Positions 9,368 through 20,728 of a stretch of 64,000 bases of DNA are shown in pieces. The notes beneath the pieces are model-generated. The model saw nothing but the letters and a program-made list of their open reading frames with translations, ran no database searches and had not been told where the DNA came from. A program made the translations under genes and the position numbers. Every line of letters begins with the position of its first letter. The first letter of the stretch is position 1. Where the stretch lies: contig NZ_LT629693.1 of assembly GCF_900099825.1 (NCBI RefSeq), forward strand, positions 7,637,001-7,701,000, read 5' to 3'. The stretch comes from Bradyrhizobium ottawaense. Its GTDB lineage: Bacteria; Pseudomonadota; Alphaproteobacteria; Rhizobiales; Xanthobacteraceae.

Positions 9368-11161
9368 ATGGCCGACAAACCTGCTTCACAACACCTTTTT
9401 GCCGATGTGCTGGCGCGCGTACATGCGATCTGCGCTGCGCTTGCGACCGAAGGCCAATGGCCCGACGGCGTCGATTTCTCGCGCGTGGTGGTCGAGCCGC
9501 CGCGCGACGCCAGCCATGGCGACATGGCGACCAATGCGGCGATGGTGCTGGCCAAGGAAGCCAAGGCCAATCCGCGCGAGCTCGCCGACAAGTTCGCCGA
9601 AAAACTCCGCGCCGACGACCTGATCGCCTCGGTCGAAGTCGCGGGGCCCGGTTTCATCAATCTCACCCTGAAGCCTCAGGTCTGGGCGGATGCGCTGCGC
9701 ACGGTGCTGCGTGAGGGCGCTTCCTACGGCAGAAGCGCGATCGGCAAGGCCGACAAGGTCAATGTCGAATACGTCTCGGCCAATCCGACCGGACCGATGC
9801 ATGTCGGCCATTGCCGTGGCGCCGTGTTCGGCGATGCGTTGTGCAGCCTGTTGCAGTTCGCGGGCTATGCCGTCACGCGCGAATATTACATCAACGATGC
9901 CGGCGCGCAGGTCGACGTGCTGGCGCGGTCGGCGTACCTGCGCTACCTCGAAGCGCTCGGCGACAACATCGGTGACATTCCGGAGGGGCTTTATCCCGGC
10001 GACTATCTGGTGCCGGTCGGGCAGGCGCTCGCTGCCGAATTTGGCGACAAGCTCAAGGCGATGTCGGAAAACGCCTGGCTGCCGATCGTTCGCGCCAAGG
10101 CGATCGCGGCCATGATGGAGATGATCAAGGGCGATCTGGCCGCGCTCCAGATCAAGCATGATGTGTTCTTCTCGGAGCGCTCGTTGATCGAGACCGGCAA
10201 CAACAAGGTCACCGAGACCATCGATTTCCTGCGTTCCAAGGGCGATATCTACGAAGGCCGCCTGCCGCCGCCGAAGGGCAAGCCGGTCGAGGATTACGAG
10301 GACCGCGAGCAGACGCTGTTCCGGGCGACCGCCTACGGCGATGACGTCGATCGTCCGCTGATCAAGTCCAACGGCAGCTATACGTATTTCGCTTCCGACA
10401 TCGCCTATCACAAGAACAAGATCGATCGCGGCTTTCTCGACATGATCGACGTGTTCGGCGCCGACCATGGCGGCTACATCAAGCGTATGCAGGCCGCCGT
10501 GAAGGGCGTCAGCGCCGGCAAGGCCTCACTCGACATCAAGGTCGTGCAACTGGTCCGGCTGCTGCGCGGCGGCGAGCCGGTGAAGATGTCGAAGCGGTCG
10601 GGCGACTTCGTCACCTTGCGCGAAGTCGTCGACGAGGTCGGCTCGGACGCCGTCCGATTCATGATGCTGTTCCGCAAGAACGACGCGGTGCTGGATTTCG
10701 ACCTCGCCAAGGTGATCGAGCAGTCCAAGGACAACGCGGTGTTCTACGTCCAGTACGGCCATGCCCGCGGCCATTCGATCTTCAAGAACGCCCGCGAGAT
10801 GGTTCCGGACCTGCCCGAGACCGACGCCGCGCGGGCGGCCTATCTCGGGGACGCCGCCGTCGAGCGGCTGACTGACCCGGCGGAACTCAGCCTGCTCAAG
10901 CTGCTGGCGCTCTATCCCCGGATGATCGAGGCCGCCGCGGTCGCTCACGAGCCTCACCGAATCGCTTTTTATCTGTATGATTTGGCCAGCGAATTTCATG
11001 CGCTTTGGACCAAGGGGCGCGATTTGCCCTATTTACGCTTCATTATCACTAATGATGCAGAAATCACGAAGGCGCGACTGGCGATGGTCCAGGGCGTTGT
11101 CTCGGTTCTGGCATCGGGCTTAGCCGTTCTCGGCGTCCACGCCCCGACCGAGATGCGGTAG
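9368..11161 (+). CDS. argS: arginyl-tRNA synthetase
   Basis: Class I aminoacyl-tRNA synthetase that charges tRNA-Arg; 597 residues, normal length. The N-terminal additional domain (residues ~1-110) precedes the HIGH-type motif ([14 protein letters not shown], near residue 140), a KMSKR signature ([11 protein letters not shown]) and the C-terminal anticodon-binding DALR domain ending [11 protein letters not shown]. It lies between dgt and the SPOR protein on the same strand, with 9 bases to dgt. Confidence 0.97.
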   Translation: MADKPASQHLFADVLARVHAICAALATEGQWPDGVDFSRVVVEPPRDASHGDMATNAAMVLAKEAKANPRELADKFAEKLRADDLIASVEVAGPGFINLTLKPQVWADALRTVLREGASYGRSAIGKADKVNVEYVSANPTGPMHVGHCRGAVFGDALCSLLQFAGYAVTREYYINDAGAQVDVLARSAYLRYLEALGDNIGDIPEGLYPGDYLVPVGQALAAEFGDKLKAMSENAWLPIVRAKAIAAMMEMIKGDLAALQIKHDVFFSERSLIETGNNKVTETIDFLRSKGDIYEGRLPPPKGKPVEDYEDREQTLFRATAYGDDVDRPLIKSNGSYTYFASDIAYHKNKIDRGFLDMIDVFGADHGGYIKRMQAAVKGVSAGKASLDIKVVQLVRLLRGGEPVKMSKRSGDFVTLREVVDEVGSDAVRFMMLFRKNDAVLDFDLAKVIEQSKDNAVFYVQYGHARGHSIFKNAREMVPDLPETDAARAAYLGDAAVERLTDPAELSLLKLLALYPRMIEAAAVAHEPHRIAFYLYDLASEFHALWTKGRDLPYLRFIITNDAEITKARLAMVQGVVSVLASGLAVLGVHAPTEMR

Positions 11162-11279
11162 GCAGGGGCGAAGGCCCTCACGAATGGGGATTTGTGGGGG
11201 GTCTGGCAGGGGCCAATTCGTTGTCAGGTTTCGCTGACATAGCGGGTTGGCGCTGTCCCGAACGGGATGCACCACCACG

Positions 11280-12761
11280 ATGGCTGATCGATATCCGGAC
11301 CGACCTTTTCCCGCCCCCGACCACGATCGAGGTGGCGATATCAGACGCGTGGAGAACGACCCGCTGGCCGAGTTGGCAAGGCTGATCGGTCAGACCGATC
11401 CGTTCGGCACCGCAGGCGCAAGCAAGGCGCCGCCACATCCGCTGCAGTCGCGCGCCAATCCGCGCCCGCAACCCTATATCCCGGCCGACGAAGACGAGCG
11501 CGCGGCCCCGATGCCGCCGCCGTGGATGCAGCGCGCCAGGCAGGAAGCTCCGCCGCCAGCAGAGGACTACGCCGACGAAGAGCCGGAATACGAGCCGGCG
11601 CCGGTGCATCCCTTGCATCGCTACGCGGCCCAGCAACCGGCGGCGCCCGCGCAAGACTATCAAAAAGACTATCAGCAGGATTATCAGGAAGAGCAGCACT
11701 ACGCCGATGAGGAGCCGCCGGCCGACCCGGCGCGCTATGACGACGCGCTGTACGGCCAGATCGAATCCGGCGAACAGGAATATCAGCGCGATCCGGCCTA
11801 TCCGGACGATCCCTACGCCTACCAGAGCGAGTACGAAGAGCCTGCCGAGCCCAAGCGCCGTTCCAGCGGCCTGGTCACGGTTGCCGCCGTGCTGGCGCTG
11901 GCCGTGGTGGGGACCGGGGCTGCCTTCGCCTATCGAACCTATGTCGGTTCGCCGCGCAGCGGCGAGCCGCCGATCATCAAGGCCGACAACAGCCCGACCA
12001 AGATCGTTCCGGCGCCGGCTGACAGCGCCTCCGGAAAGACCCCTGACCGCATGTTGCCCGGTGACGGCGGTGAGAAACTGGTGTCGCGCGAAGAGACGCC
12101 GGTCGACGTCAATTCCAGGGCAGGTGGGCCCCGCGTGGTGTTTCCGCCGCTGAACCAGAACGGCAGCCCGCCGGCGGTTGCCAGCGTTTCTCCGAGTACG
12201 CCGCCACCGGCGACGGCTGCGAACGGCACGATGCCGAACAGCGAGCCGCGCAAGATCAAGACGCTCGCCGTCAAGGGCGATGCGGCTGAAAACGGCGGAG
12301 CGCCGGCTACCGTGGCTGCACCTGCGGCAAAGCCGGCCGCGCGAACCGCGACAGCGCCTGTGACACCCCCGGCCGCGCACAACCCATCCTCGGCTAACGC
12401 CAGCGCACCGCTGTCACTGGCGCCAGGTGGGGCGCAGCCCGATCCGGCGGCCACCCGGACGGCTGCCACCAATCCGGTGCAGGCGGCTCCGGCTCCGGCG
12501 CCCGCGGCAGGCGGTGGGTACGTGGTCCAAATCTCCTCGCAGAAGTCCGAGGCCGACGCGCAGGCGTCGTTCCGCGCCCTGCAGGGCAAGTTCCCGGCGG
12601 TGCTGGGTTCCCGTTCGCCCCTGATCAAGCGCGCCGATCTCGGCGAAAAGGGCGTCTATTACCGGGCCATGGTCGGGCCGTTCGGTTCGCCCGACGAGGC
12701 CTCGCAATTCTGCGGCAATCTGAAAACCGCCGGCGGACAGTGCGTCGTCCAAAGGAATTAA
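11280..12761 (+). CDS. SPOR-domain cell-envelope protein
   Basis: Protein of 493 residues from the ATG at 11280 (MADRYPDRPFPAP); an in-frame upstream GTG at 11247 is less likely. Parts: an acidic, Pro/Tyr-rich cytoplasmic region with a short QDYQKDYQQDYQ repeat (~residues 120-150), one transmembrane helix (~200-222, SSGLVTVAAVLALAVVG), a long Pro/Ala linker, and a C-terminal SPOR domain (last ~85 residues, from GGGYVVQISSQKSE). SPOR domains bind denuded septal peptidoglycan, so a role at the division site is expected. nagZ, another peptidoglycan gene, follows on the same strand. Confidence 0.88.
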   Translation: MADRYPDRPFPAPDHDRGGDIRRVENDPLAELARLIGQTDPFGTAGASKAPPHPLQSRANPRPQPYIPADEDERAAPMPPPWMQRARQEAPPPAEDYADEEPEYEPAPVHPLHRYAAQQPAAPAQDYQKDYQQDYQEEQHYADEEPPADPARYDDALYGQIESGEQEYQRDPAYPDDPYAYQSEYEEPAEPKRRSSGLVTVAAVLALAVVGTGAAFAYRTYVGSPRSGEPPIIKADNSPTKIVPAPADSASGKTPDRMLPGDGGEKLVSREETPVDVNSRAGGPRVVFPPLNQNGSPPAVASVSPSTPPPATAANGTMPNSEPRKIKTLAVKGDAAENGGAPATVAAPAAKPAARTATAPVTPPAAHNPSSANASAPLSLAPGGAQPDPAATRTAATNPVQAAPAPAPAAGGGYVVQISSQKSEADAQASFRALQGKFPAVLGSRSPLIKRADLGEKGVYYRAMVGPFGSPDEASQFCGNLKTAGGQCVVQRN

Positions 12762-12808
12762 CGGCCGTTTCCTTGACCCGGGAGCCATGAGGGGCCTAAT
12801 CGGCCCCC

Positions 12809-13831
12809 ATGAGCAGCCGCGCATTCATCACGGGCGTATCGGGACTGGAACTGGGCGCTGACGAGCGTGCGTTCATCCGTGCCGAGCGTCCATGGGGTTT
12901 CATCCTATTCAAGCGCAATATCGATACTCCGGTGCAAGTATCTTCACTTGTTCGGGAATTGCGTGAGGCCGTTGGTAATCCGGATGCGCCGGTCCTGATC
13001 GATCAGGAAGGTGGCCGGGTCCAGCGGTTGGGACCGCCGCACTGGCCGGCCTATCCGCCCGGCGCCGTCTTCGGTGCGCTCTACGACATCGAGCCGAAAC
13101 TAGGCTTTCAGGCCGCACGCCTGAGTTCCCGGCTGATCGCGGCCGACCTGATCGACCTCGGCATATCGGTCGATTGCTTGCCGCTCGCGGACGTTCCGGT
13201 CGCCGGCGCCGACGCCGTGATTGGCAACCGGGCCTACGGAACCGGACCCGCCAAGGTGGCGGCGATCGCCCGGGCTGTCACCGAGGGGCTGGTCGAGGGC
13301 GGTGTGCTGCCGGTTCTCAAGCACATTCCTGGCCATGGAAGGGCCACCGCGGACAGCCATTTCCGCCTGCCGACGGTCGATACGTCGCGAGCAGAGCTGG
13401 AAACGACCGATTTCGCCGCCTTTCAACCGCTGGCGGACCTGCCGATGGCCATGACCGCACATGTTGTGTTTAGCGCGTTAGATCCCGCCCAACCGGCGAC
13501 GACTTCTGCGACAATCATAAGCCAAGTGATTCGCGGCGTGATCGGGTTCCAAGGTTTGTTGATGAGTGATGACGTGTCCATGAATGCGTTGGCGGGAACG
13601 ATCGCCGAGCGGACCCGCGCCATCGTCAACGCGGGCTGCGACATGGTTTTGCATTGCAACGGCAAGCTCGACGAGATGCGCGACGTGGCGCGTGAGACGC
13701 CGGAACTGACGGGTGAGGCCCTCGCTCGCGCCAAACGGGCGCTGGCCTCGCGACATCAACCGCAGCCGCTCGACCGGCAGGCGGCACGGGCTGAACTGGA
13801 CGCGCTGATCAATCGGGTAGGGACGGCATGA
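12809..13831 (+). CDS. nagZ: beta-N-acetylhexosaminidase of peptidoglycan recycling
   Basis: Cytoplasmic glycoside hydrolase family 3 enzyme that removes N-acetylglucosamine from anhydro-muropeptides. The 340-residue protein has the NagZ-specific loop KHIPGHGRATADSH, which carries the catalytic His-Asp pair, and LLMSDDVSMNAL with the nucleophile Asp. QEGGRVQR near the N-terminus is the usual substrate contact. The last codons overlap the scpA start by 4 bases (ATGA), so translation is probably coupled. Confidence 0.95.
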   Translation: MSSRAFITGVSGLELGADERAFIRAERPWGFILFKRNIDTPVQVSSLVRELREAVGNPDAPVLIDQEGGRVQRLGPPHWPAYPPGAVFGALYDIEPKLGFQAARLSSRLIAADLIDLGISVDCLPLADVPVAGADAVIGNRAYGTGPAKVAAIARAVTEGLVEGGVLPVLKHIPGHGRATADSHFRLPTVDTSRAELETTDFAAFQPLADLPMAMTAHVVFSALDPAQPATTSATIISQVIRGVIGFQGLLMSDDVSMNALAGTIAERTRAIVNAGCDMVLHCNGKLDEMRDVARETPELTGEALARAKRALASRHQPQPLDRQAARAELDALINRVGTA

Positions 13832-14649
13832 CTGCGGAGATTCTATCGTTTGAGACCGGACGGCCCGCCGATGCGAACGACAGCGAACCCTCGCTGGTCG
13901 TCGACGTCGAGGGCTATGAAGGCCCGCTCGATTTGCTGTTGACGCTGGCGCGGCAGCAGAAGGTCGATCTCTCCAAGATCTCGATCCTGGCGCTGGCAGA
14001 CCAGTATTTGATCTTCATCGAGGCGGCGCGAAAGATCCGGCTTGAACTCGCGGCCGATTACCTGGTCATGGCGGCTTGGCTCGCGTTTCTGAAATCGCGT
14101 TTGCTGCTGCCGGAACCGGCGACGCCGGACGGACCGAGTGCCGAGGAAATGGCGACCGCGCTCGCCAACCGGCTGCGCCGGCTGGAGGCGATCCGCGAGG
14201 CGGCCAACCGGCTGATGAACCGGCCGCAGTTCCAGCGCGATATTTTCCCGCGCGGCAATCCGGAATCGATCGCCGAGATCCGCCATCCCAAGTTCACCGC
14301 GACGCTGTACGACCTGCTTTCGGCCTATGCCACGCAGCGCCAGCAGCGCGTGCTCGCGACCGTGCATCTGCAGAAGCGCACGGTGTGGTCGCTGGCGGAA
14401 GCGCGCGCCTCGCTGGAGCGGCTGATCGGCATCGCCGAGGAGTGGAGCTGTCTCGACGAATATCTTCTCAACTACGTCGTCGATCCCTCGCAAAAGGCGA
14501 CGGTGTTTGCCTCGAGCTTTGCCGCCGCCCTTGAGCTCGTGCGCGAAGGCGAGATGGAAATAAACCAGAAAGAGGCGTTCGCGCCGATCTATTTTCGTAA
14601 GCGTCAAGCATCCGGAGCGATGTCCGCCCCGGATCTGACGGTCGAGTAA
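13828..14649 (+). CDS. scpA: segregation and condensation protein A
   Basis: Kleisin subunit of the SMC-ScpAB condensin that organises and separates the chromosome. The 273-residue protein has the N-terminal kleisin signature YEGPLDLLLTLARQQKVDLSKISI (given here as the family's best-known motif; the exact stretch is residues ~29-52 and is split EGPLDLLL / QQKVDLSKI) and the DQYL segment. The C-terminal winged-helix region follows. It overlaps nagZ by 4 bases and is followed by scpB, the standard partner order. Confidence 0.94.
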   Translation: MTAEILSFETGRPADANDSEPSLVVDVEGYEGPLDLLLTLARQQKVDLSKISILALADQYLIFIEAARKIRLELAADYLVMAAWLAFLKSRLLLPEPATPDGPSAEEMATALANRLRRLEAIREAANRLMNRPQFQRDIFPRGNPESIAEIRHPKFTATLYDLLSAYATQRQQRVLATVHLQKRTVWSLAEARASLERLIGIAEEWSCLDEYLLNYVVDPSQKATVFASSFAAALELVREGEMEINQKEAFAPIYFRKRQASGAMSAPDLTVE

Positions 14650-14667
14650 GTGGAAGGAGAGCTAGCC

Positions 14668-15417
14668 ATGGCAAGCCTGGCGGAAAAACGCATGGATGAT
14701 GCCGAGGAGCGTCCCGTCGACCCCAATACGGAAACGGATGCCGTGGCACGGCCCGAGGAATTGCGGTTGCTCGAAGCGCTGCTGTTTGCTTCCGCCGAGC
14801 CGATCGATCAGGCCACGTTGGCGAAGCGGATGCCCGACGGTGTCGACATCAAGGAAGCGCTGGCGCGGCTGCAGGCGGAATACGCCACGCGTGGCGTCAA
14901 TCTGGTGCGCGTCGCTAACAAATGGACGTTCCGCACTGCGGGCGACCTGTCTTGGCTGATGACGCGCGAGAGCACCGAAACCCGCCGCCTGTCGCGCGCG
15001 GCCATCGAGGTGCTCGCGATCATCGCCTATCACCAGCCGGTGACGCGCGCCGAGATCGAGGAAATCCGCGGCGTGATCACGTCCAAGGGAACCCTGGACG
15101 TGCTGCTGGAGACCGGCTGGATTCGTCCCCGCGGGCGTCGCAAGACGCCGGGCCGTCCGCTGACCTTCGGCACCACCGAGGCGTTCCTGTCGCAATTCAG
15201 CCTCGAGGCGCTGGGCGATCTGCCGGGCCTGGAAGAGCTGAAGGGCACGGGCCTCCTGGACTCGCGGCTGCCTTCCGGCTTCAGCGTTCCGACGCCCTCC
15301 GACGACGCGGCACTGCGTGAGGACGAAGATCCGCTCGATGCCGGCGATACGCTGGATCTGTTGCTGGCGCCCGCCGCGGAGCCTGAAAGCGGCCCCGAAG
15401 GCGGCGGGGAAAGCTAG
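14668..15417 (+). CDS. scpB: segregation and condensation protein B
   Basis: Second accessory subunit of SMC condensin; 249 residues from the ATG at 14668, which is preceded at good distance by AAGGAGAG. The GTG at 14650, directly behind the scpA stop, is in frame but would leave this strong ribosome site inside the gene. Two winged-helix domains are visible: RLLEALLFASAEPI at the N-terminal side and IEVLAIIAYHQPVTRAEIE with the GRPLTFGTTEAFL segment. The C-terminal 45 residues are acidic and variable, as in other alphaproteobacteria. Confidence 0.94.
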   Translation: MASLAEKRMDDAEERPVDPNTETDAVARPEELRLLEALLFASAEPIDQATLAKRMPDGVDIKEALARLQAEYATRGVNLVRVANKWTFRTAGDLSWLMTRESTETRRLSRAAIEVLAIIAYHQPVTRAEIEEIRGVITSKGTLDVLLETGWIRPRGRRKTPGRPLTFGTTEAFLSQFSLEALGDLPGLEELKGTGLLDSRLPSGFSVPTPSDDAALREDEDPLDAGDTLDLLLAPAAEPESGPEGGGES

Positions 15418-15475
15418 TTCCGAAAGCGCCGCGGTTTATTCCCGGATCGGGGATTAACAATAGCAAAATTACGTA

Positions 15476-15499
15476 GCCGCGGCACCGATTTGCCGCGGC
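15476..15499 (+). terminator. candidate terminator after scpB
   Basis: GCCGCGGCA, six bases, then TGCCGCGGC form a perfect 9-bp stem 59 bases after scpB. A T-rich run (TTGTTTTTG) begins about ten bases further, which is later than in a classical terminator. It could instead be a hairpin in the tatA leader. Confidence 0.45.
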
Positions 15500-15585
15500 C
15501 TAAGTCCTTGTTTTTGACACCTCCCGGGCCTACCTTCCGCCAAAGCTTGGTCGGTTTCCGGCCGTCTCTTTTGGAGGGTTGCAGG

Positions 15586-15819
15586 ATGGGTTCGCTTAGC
15601 ATTTGGCACTGGATCGTCGTGATCGCAGTCGTCCTGCTGTTGTTCGGCCGCGGCAAGATTTCGGACCTGATGGGCGACGTCGCGCAGGGCATCAAGGCCT
15701 TCAAGAAGGGCATGCAGGACGATGACAAGACTGCGGAAAAGCCCGAACCTGCCAAGACCATCGATCATGCCGGGGCTCCGGCCGCGGCGCGCTCGGATGT
15801 CGGCAGCAAGGCTGTCTGA
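15586..15819 (+). CDS. tatA: Sec-independent protein translocase subunit TatA
   Basis: Pore-forming subunit of the twin-arginine translocase; 77 residues. The ATG at 15586 follows TTGGAGGG and gives [21 protein letters not shown], one N-terminal helix, the FGRGKI hinge (F-G before the amphipathic helix) and a charged tail. An earlier in-frame start at 15490 would add a non-homologous leader. It heads tatABC. Confidence 0.95.
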   Translation: MGSLSIWHWIVVIAVVLLLFGRGKISDLMGDVAQGIKAFKKGMQDDDKTAEKPEPAKTIDHAGAPAAARSDVGSKAV

Positions 15820-15841
15820 ACCAGCCCCCCGTTGAAGGGTG

Positions 15842-15859
15842 CCGGCTTAGAGAAGCCGG
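15842..15859 (+). other. short hairpin between tatA and tatB
   Basis: CCGGCTT-AGAG-AAGCCGG, a 7-bp perfect stem with a 4-base loop, stands 23 bases after tatA. No T run follows. It could lower read-through into tatBC or stabilise the tatA transcript, which would fit the need for more TatA than TatB and TatC; this is inference. Confidence 0.35.
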
Positions 15860-15951
15860 TTGAGGAAGGGCGCGGGCGTTCCCAAATCTTGCTACAAGCA
15901 GATCTTGTGCAGGGAACGGGGCGCGGACGTCACGCGTGAGCGGAAAAATTC

Positions 15952-16488
15952 ATGTTCGATATCGGGTGGAGTGAACTGGTCGTCATCGCGGTCGTCGCGC
16001 TGATCGCCATCGGCCCGAAAGAGCTGCCGGGCGTGCTGCGCATGGTCGGGCAATGGATGGGCAAGGCGCGCAAGATGGCGTCCGAATTCCAGGGCCAGTT
16101 CAACGAAGCGATGCGCGAGGCCGAGATGGCTGACCTCAAGAAGAGCTTCGATGAGGTCAAGGAAGCCGCAACCGGCTTCACCAGCGGCAACATCATGACC
16201 TCGCTGCAAAAGGACGTCAGCGACGCCATGCAGATCGGCGATATCGACAAGCCAAAAGAGCTGGCGCAAGAACCCGTACAGGATCCAGTGGATGCGCAGA
16301 TCGCGTCCGCGATCGGCGAGCCCATCACGCCGACGACTCCGGCCGAGCCCACAGCGCAGACCTTCGTCGAGGCCGAGACGCATGCGGCCGCCTCCGAGCC
16401 GCTCGCGATCACCCGTGAAGTCCAGCCCGCGCCGCAGGACATCGCGCCGGCGGTGCCCGACGTTGCCAGGGACGCCAAAGCGTCATGA
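15952..16488 (+). CDS. tatB: Sec-independent protein translocase subunit TatB
   Basis: Receptor-complex subunit of the twin-arginine translocase, partner of TatC; 178 residues. The N-terminus [21 protein letters not shown] with the conserved Glu8 in the helix and the GPKELP turn is typical TatB. A long amphipathic helix follows, then a Pro/Ala/Thr-rich tail. The stop overlaps the tatC start by 4 bases (ATGA). Confidence 0.95.
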   Translation: MFDIGWSELVVIAVVALIAIGPKELPGVLRMVGQWMGKARKMASEFQGQFNEAMREAEMADLKKSFDEVKEAATGFTSGNIMTSLQKDVSDAMQIGDIDKPKELAQEPVQDPVDAQIASAIGEPITPTTPAEPTAQTFVEAETHAAASEPLAITREVQPAPQDIAPAVPDVARDAKAS

Positions 16489-17312
16489 GCGCCGAAGACA
16501 TCGAGGCCAGCAAAGCGCCGCTGATGGATCACCTGATCGAGCTGCGCTCGCGGCTGATCAAGGCGCTGCTCGGCTTCGGCATTGCTTTCATTTTCTGCTT
16601 CTTCTTCGCCAAGCAGATCTACAACGTGCTGGTCTGGCCGTTCGTCTGGGTCGCGGGACCCGAGAACTCGAAGTTCATTTACACCGCGCTGCTGGAATAT
16701 TTCCTCACCCAGTTGAAGCTGGCGCTGTTCGGCGCCGGATTCCTCTCGTTTCCGATCGTCGCGACGCAAATCTACATGTTCGTCGCGCCTGGTCTCTACA
16801 AGCACGAGCGCGGCGCGTTCCTGCCATATCTGATCGCGACGCCGTTCTTCTTCGTGCTTGGCTCGACGCTGGTCTACTTCGTCGTGCTGCCGATGCTGGT
16901 GCGGTTTTCGCTCGGTATGCAGCAGACCGCTGGCGCGGAGACCGCGCAGATCCAGTTGCTGCCGAAGGTCGGCGAGTTCCTGTCGCTGACGATGTCGCTG
17001 ATCTTCGCGTTCGGCATCGCGTTCCAGTTGCCGGTGATCCTGACGCTGCTGGGCCGGATCGGCATCATCACCTCGAAGCAACTGCGCGAAAAGCGCCGCT
17101 ATTTCATCGTCGTCGCCTTCATCATCGCCGCCGTGCTGACGCCGCCCGACGTCATCAGCCAAGCCTCGCTCGCCATACCCCTGCTGGCGCTTTACGAAGG
17201 CTCGATCATCGCCGTGCGCATGGTCGAAAAGAAGGCCGCCGCCACGCAGGCCGCCGCGAGCGCGCCGCCACCGGCGAGCCCGCCGCCGCCCGAGGGCAAT
17301 CCGGCCGAATAG
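16485..17312 (+). CDS. tatC: Sec-independent protein translocase subunit TatC
   Basis: Six-helix signal-peptide receptor of the twin-arginine translocase; 275 residues. The N-terminal [19 protein letters not shown] carries the conserved HLxELRxR motif that contacts the RR leader, and the first periplasmic loop and the [11 protein letters not shown] segment are present. A Pro/Ala-rich C-terminal tail is normal for this group. Several proteins in this window carry RR leaders that could use it (FAA hydrolase at 36163, the DUF3828-like protein at 39724, the two substrate-binding proteins). Confidence 0.96.
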   Translation: MSAEDIEASKAPLMDHLIELRSRLIKALLGFGIAFIFCFFFAKQIYNVLVWPFVWVAGPENSKFIYTALLEYFLTQLKLALFGAGFLSFPIVATQIYMFVAPGLYKHERGAFLPYLIATPFFFVLGSTLVYFVVLPMLVRFSLGMQQTAGAETAQIQLLPKVGEFLSLTMSLIFAFGIAFQLPVILTLLGRIGIITSKQLREKRRYFIVVAFIIAAVLTPPDVISQASLAIPLLALYEGSIIAVRMVEKKAAATQAAASAPPPASPPPPEGNPAE

Positions 17313-17318
17313 GCTGGT

Positions 17319-18820
<1,502 letters not shown>

Positions 18821-18832
18821 CGAATGTGAGAC

Positions 18833-19744
18833 ATGCCGCTGCATCGCGACATCCACTGGATCGGAAGGCAGTGGGCCGTCACCGGCCACGGGATGCAGTT
18901 GATCGACCAGAAGCTGCAAGGCTTCTTCGATATCGAAGCCGCCCGCCTGTGGGATGACATTCTGATCGAAAGCGTGCACGCCAAGGAGTGGCTCAACAGA
19001 GCTGACTTCGATAAAGGTCTCGCGCTCGCGCGGGCGCGACATGCGCAACCGTCTGGTGCGGAGACACCGCCTCGGCAGGCTGCGCCATTGCCGGCGATTG
19101 AACCCGTTACGCCGCCTCCGCCGGCCGTGAAGCTCCCAGAGCCGAAGCCGGAAACCCCGAAGCTCGAAATCCCGAAGCCGGCGGCGCCGACCATCCCGGC
19201 GCCGACCGTCCCAAAGCCCGCTTCGATCGAACCGCCGCGGGCGGAGTTGAAAACGCCCGCGATCGCGGCGCGCACGCCTGTCGAACCGCCTGTTGCGGTG
19301 ACGCCGCGGCAAGCCGCGACGCCGCCGGCGACCGAACCGGCTGCGCCGCTTCCGCCGATCGTGAAGCCCGCAGAGGCGAAGCGGGGAATCCTCAAGCTCG
19401 GAGCCCCGGAGCCGGTAACGGTGACGCTTATCAAGCGTCGTCCCGCCGAGGCGCCGGCTGCCGTAACGCCGCCGCCGCAAGCGGCGCTACCTGCGGCGGT
19501 CACACCTGCTGCACCGCCGTCACCGCTTCCGCCGACCGTCGAACGCGATGCGCCAGAGCGGGTCGTGTTCGTCAAGCCGGGTGTGATCGAACCGCTGCGA
19601 GCGGTCGCGGAACCGCGGGCACCCGCGATCGGCACGAACCTATCCTCCGTCGAGCCTTCGCCGCCGCCATCGCTGTTTCAGATGCGCTACGAGTGCCGCG
19701 CCAGATTCGTTCGGCCCTGGCGCGTGGTGGCGCGGAAAATTTGA
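18833..19744 (+). CDS. hypothetical Pro/Ala-rich protein
   Basis: A 303-residue protein I do not recognise by family. Residues 1-70 look like a folded domain (IHWIGRQWAVTGHGMQLIDQ..FFDIEAARLWDD) with several aromatic residues; from ~75 to ~260 it is a low-complexity Pro/Ala/Glu/Lys linker with loose repeats of the type EPPxAxxTP and KPAxxKxxIL; the end (QMRYECRARFVRPWRVVARKI) is basic and aromatic. No signal peptide is seen. It sits 12 bases after serS and before surE, so co-transcription with serS is likely. Confidence 0.7.
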   Translation: MPLHRDIHWIGRQWAVTGHGMQLIDQKLQGFFDIEAARLWDDILIESVHAKEWLNRADFDKGLALARARHAQPSGAETPPRQAAPLPAIEPVTPPPPAVKLPEPKPETPKLEIPKPAAPTIPAPTVPKPASIEPPRAELKTPAIAARTPVEPPVAVTPRQAATPPATEPAAPLPPIVKPAEAKRGILKLGAPEPVTVTLIKRRPAEAPAAVTPPPQAALPAAVTPAAPPSPLPPTVERDAPERVVFVKPGVIEPLRAVAEPRAPAIGTNLSSVEPSPPPSLFQMRYECRARFVRPWRVVARKI

Positions 19745-19835
19745 GGAAACCCGGGCCGGTTTGCCTCCGCGGCGATAGCCGGATAAGACGACGCCCGGCG
19801 CTAAGACCACCCCGAACCAGAAGGCACTTTGGCGG

Positions 19836-20603
19836 ATGCGAATTCTCTGCACCAATGACGACGGCATCCATGCCCCCGGCCTGAAGGTCGTCGAAGAGAT
19901 TGCGCGTGCGCTGTCCGACGACGTCTGGATCGTGGCACCGGAACTCGATCAATCCGGCGTCTCGCATTCGCTGTCGCTGAACGATCCGCTGCGCCTGCGC
20001 GAGGTCGGTCCGCGCCACTTCGCGGTGCGGGGCACGCCGACCGATTGCGTGATCATGGGATCGCGCCACATCCTCGGCGAAAAGGGACCCGATCTTGTAC
20101 TGTCAGGTGTCAACAAGGGCCGCAACGTCGCGGAGGACGTGGTCTATTCCGGCACCATCGCCGGCGCGCTGGAAGGCACCATTCTCGGAATCCCGTCGTT
20201 TGCGCTGAGCCAGGAATTTTCTATCGAAACCCGGCACGCGCCGCTGTGGGACACCGCGCTGAAATTCGGGCCCGACATTCTGCGCAAGGTGATCGCCGCC
20301 GGCGTGCCGAAGAACACCGTGATCAACGTCAATTTTCCGGCCTGCACGCCGGATCTCGTCAAGGGCGTCCGGGTGACGCGGCAGGGCAAGCGCAATGTTG
20401 GCTTCCTGAAGGTCGACAAGCGCCATGACGGCCGCGGCAATCCGTATTTCTGGCTCGGTTTTGAGCGCGCCGCGGCCATGGAAGTGCCGGCGGAGGGCAC
20501 CGACCTCGCAGCGCTGGTCGCACGCTATGTTTCGGTTACGCCGCTGCGGCTCGACCGTACCGACGAGGCGTTTTCGGACGCGCTGACGACGACGTTGAAA
20601 TAA
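19836..20603 (+). CDS. surE: 5'/3'-nucleotidase SurE
   Basis: Metal-dependent survival protein SurE, which dephosphorylates nucleoside monophosphates and short polyphosphates; 255 residues. The N-terminal metal site [15 protein letters not shown], the VVAPExxQSGVSHS segment and [19 protein letters not shown] (nucleotide and metal contacts) are all intact. Synteny surE-pcm-nlpD matches that long known in enterobacteria, here interrupted only by an antisense response regulator gene. Confidence 0.96.
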   Translation: MRILCTNDDGIHAPGLKVVEEIARALSDDVWIVAPELDQSGVSHSLSLNDPLRLREVGPRHFAVRGTPTDCVIMGSRHILGEKGPDLVLSGVNKGRNVAEDVVYSGTIAGALEGTILGIPSFALSQEFSIETRHAPLWDTALKFGPDILRKVIAAGVPKNTVINVNFPACTPDLVKGVRVTRQGKRNVGFLKVDKRHDGRGNPYFWLGFERAAAMEVPAEGTDLAALVARYVSVTPLRLDRTDEAFSDALTTTLK

Positions 20604-20610
20604 CGCGAAG

Positions 20611-20715
20611 CGTCATACCGGCAACGGGTCTGGCGGGTATCCATTACGCTGCGGCGTCGCGGCTTGATCGATTGTCTCTGGAATACAGGATCATCCGCTT
20701 TGAGGCTGATGACGG
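20611..20715. repeat. paired palindromic intergenic repeat, copy 2 (degraded)
   Basis: The left unit (20611-20647) runs CGTCATACC to GTATCCATTACG; the right unit (20684-20715), read on the other strand, runs CGTCATCAGCC to GATCCTGTATT. The layout equals that at 17319-17459, but the stems have mismatches, so this copy is older. It fills the convergent space between surE and the response regulator. Confidence 0.65.
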
Positions 20716-20728
20716 GGAGGTGGCCGTC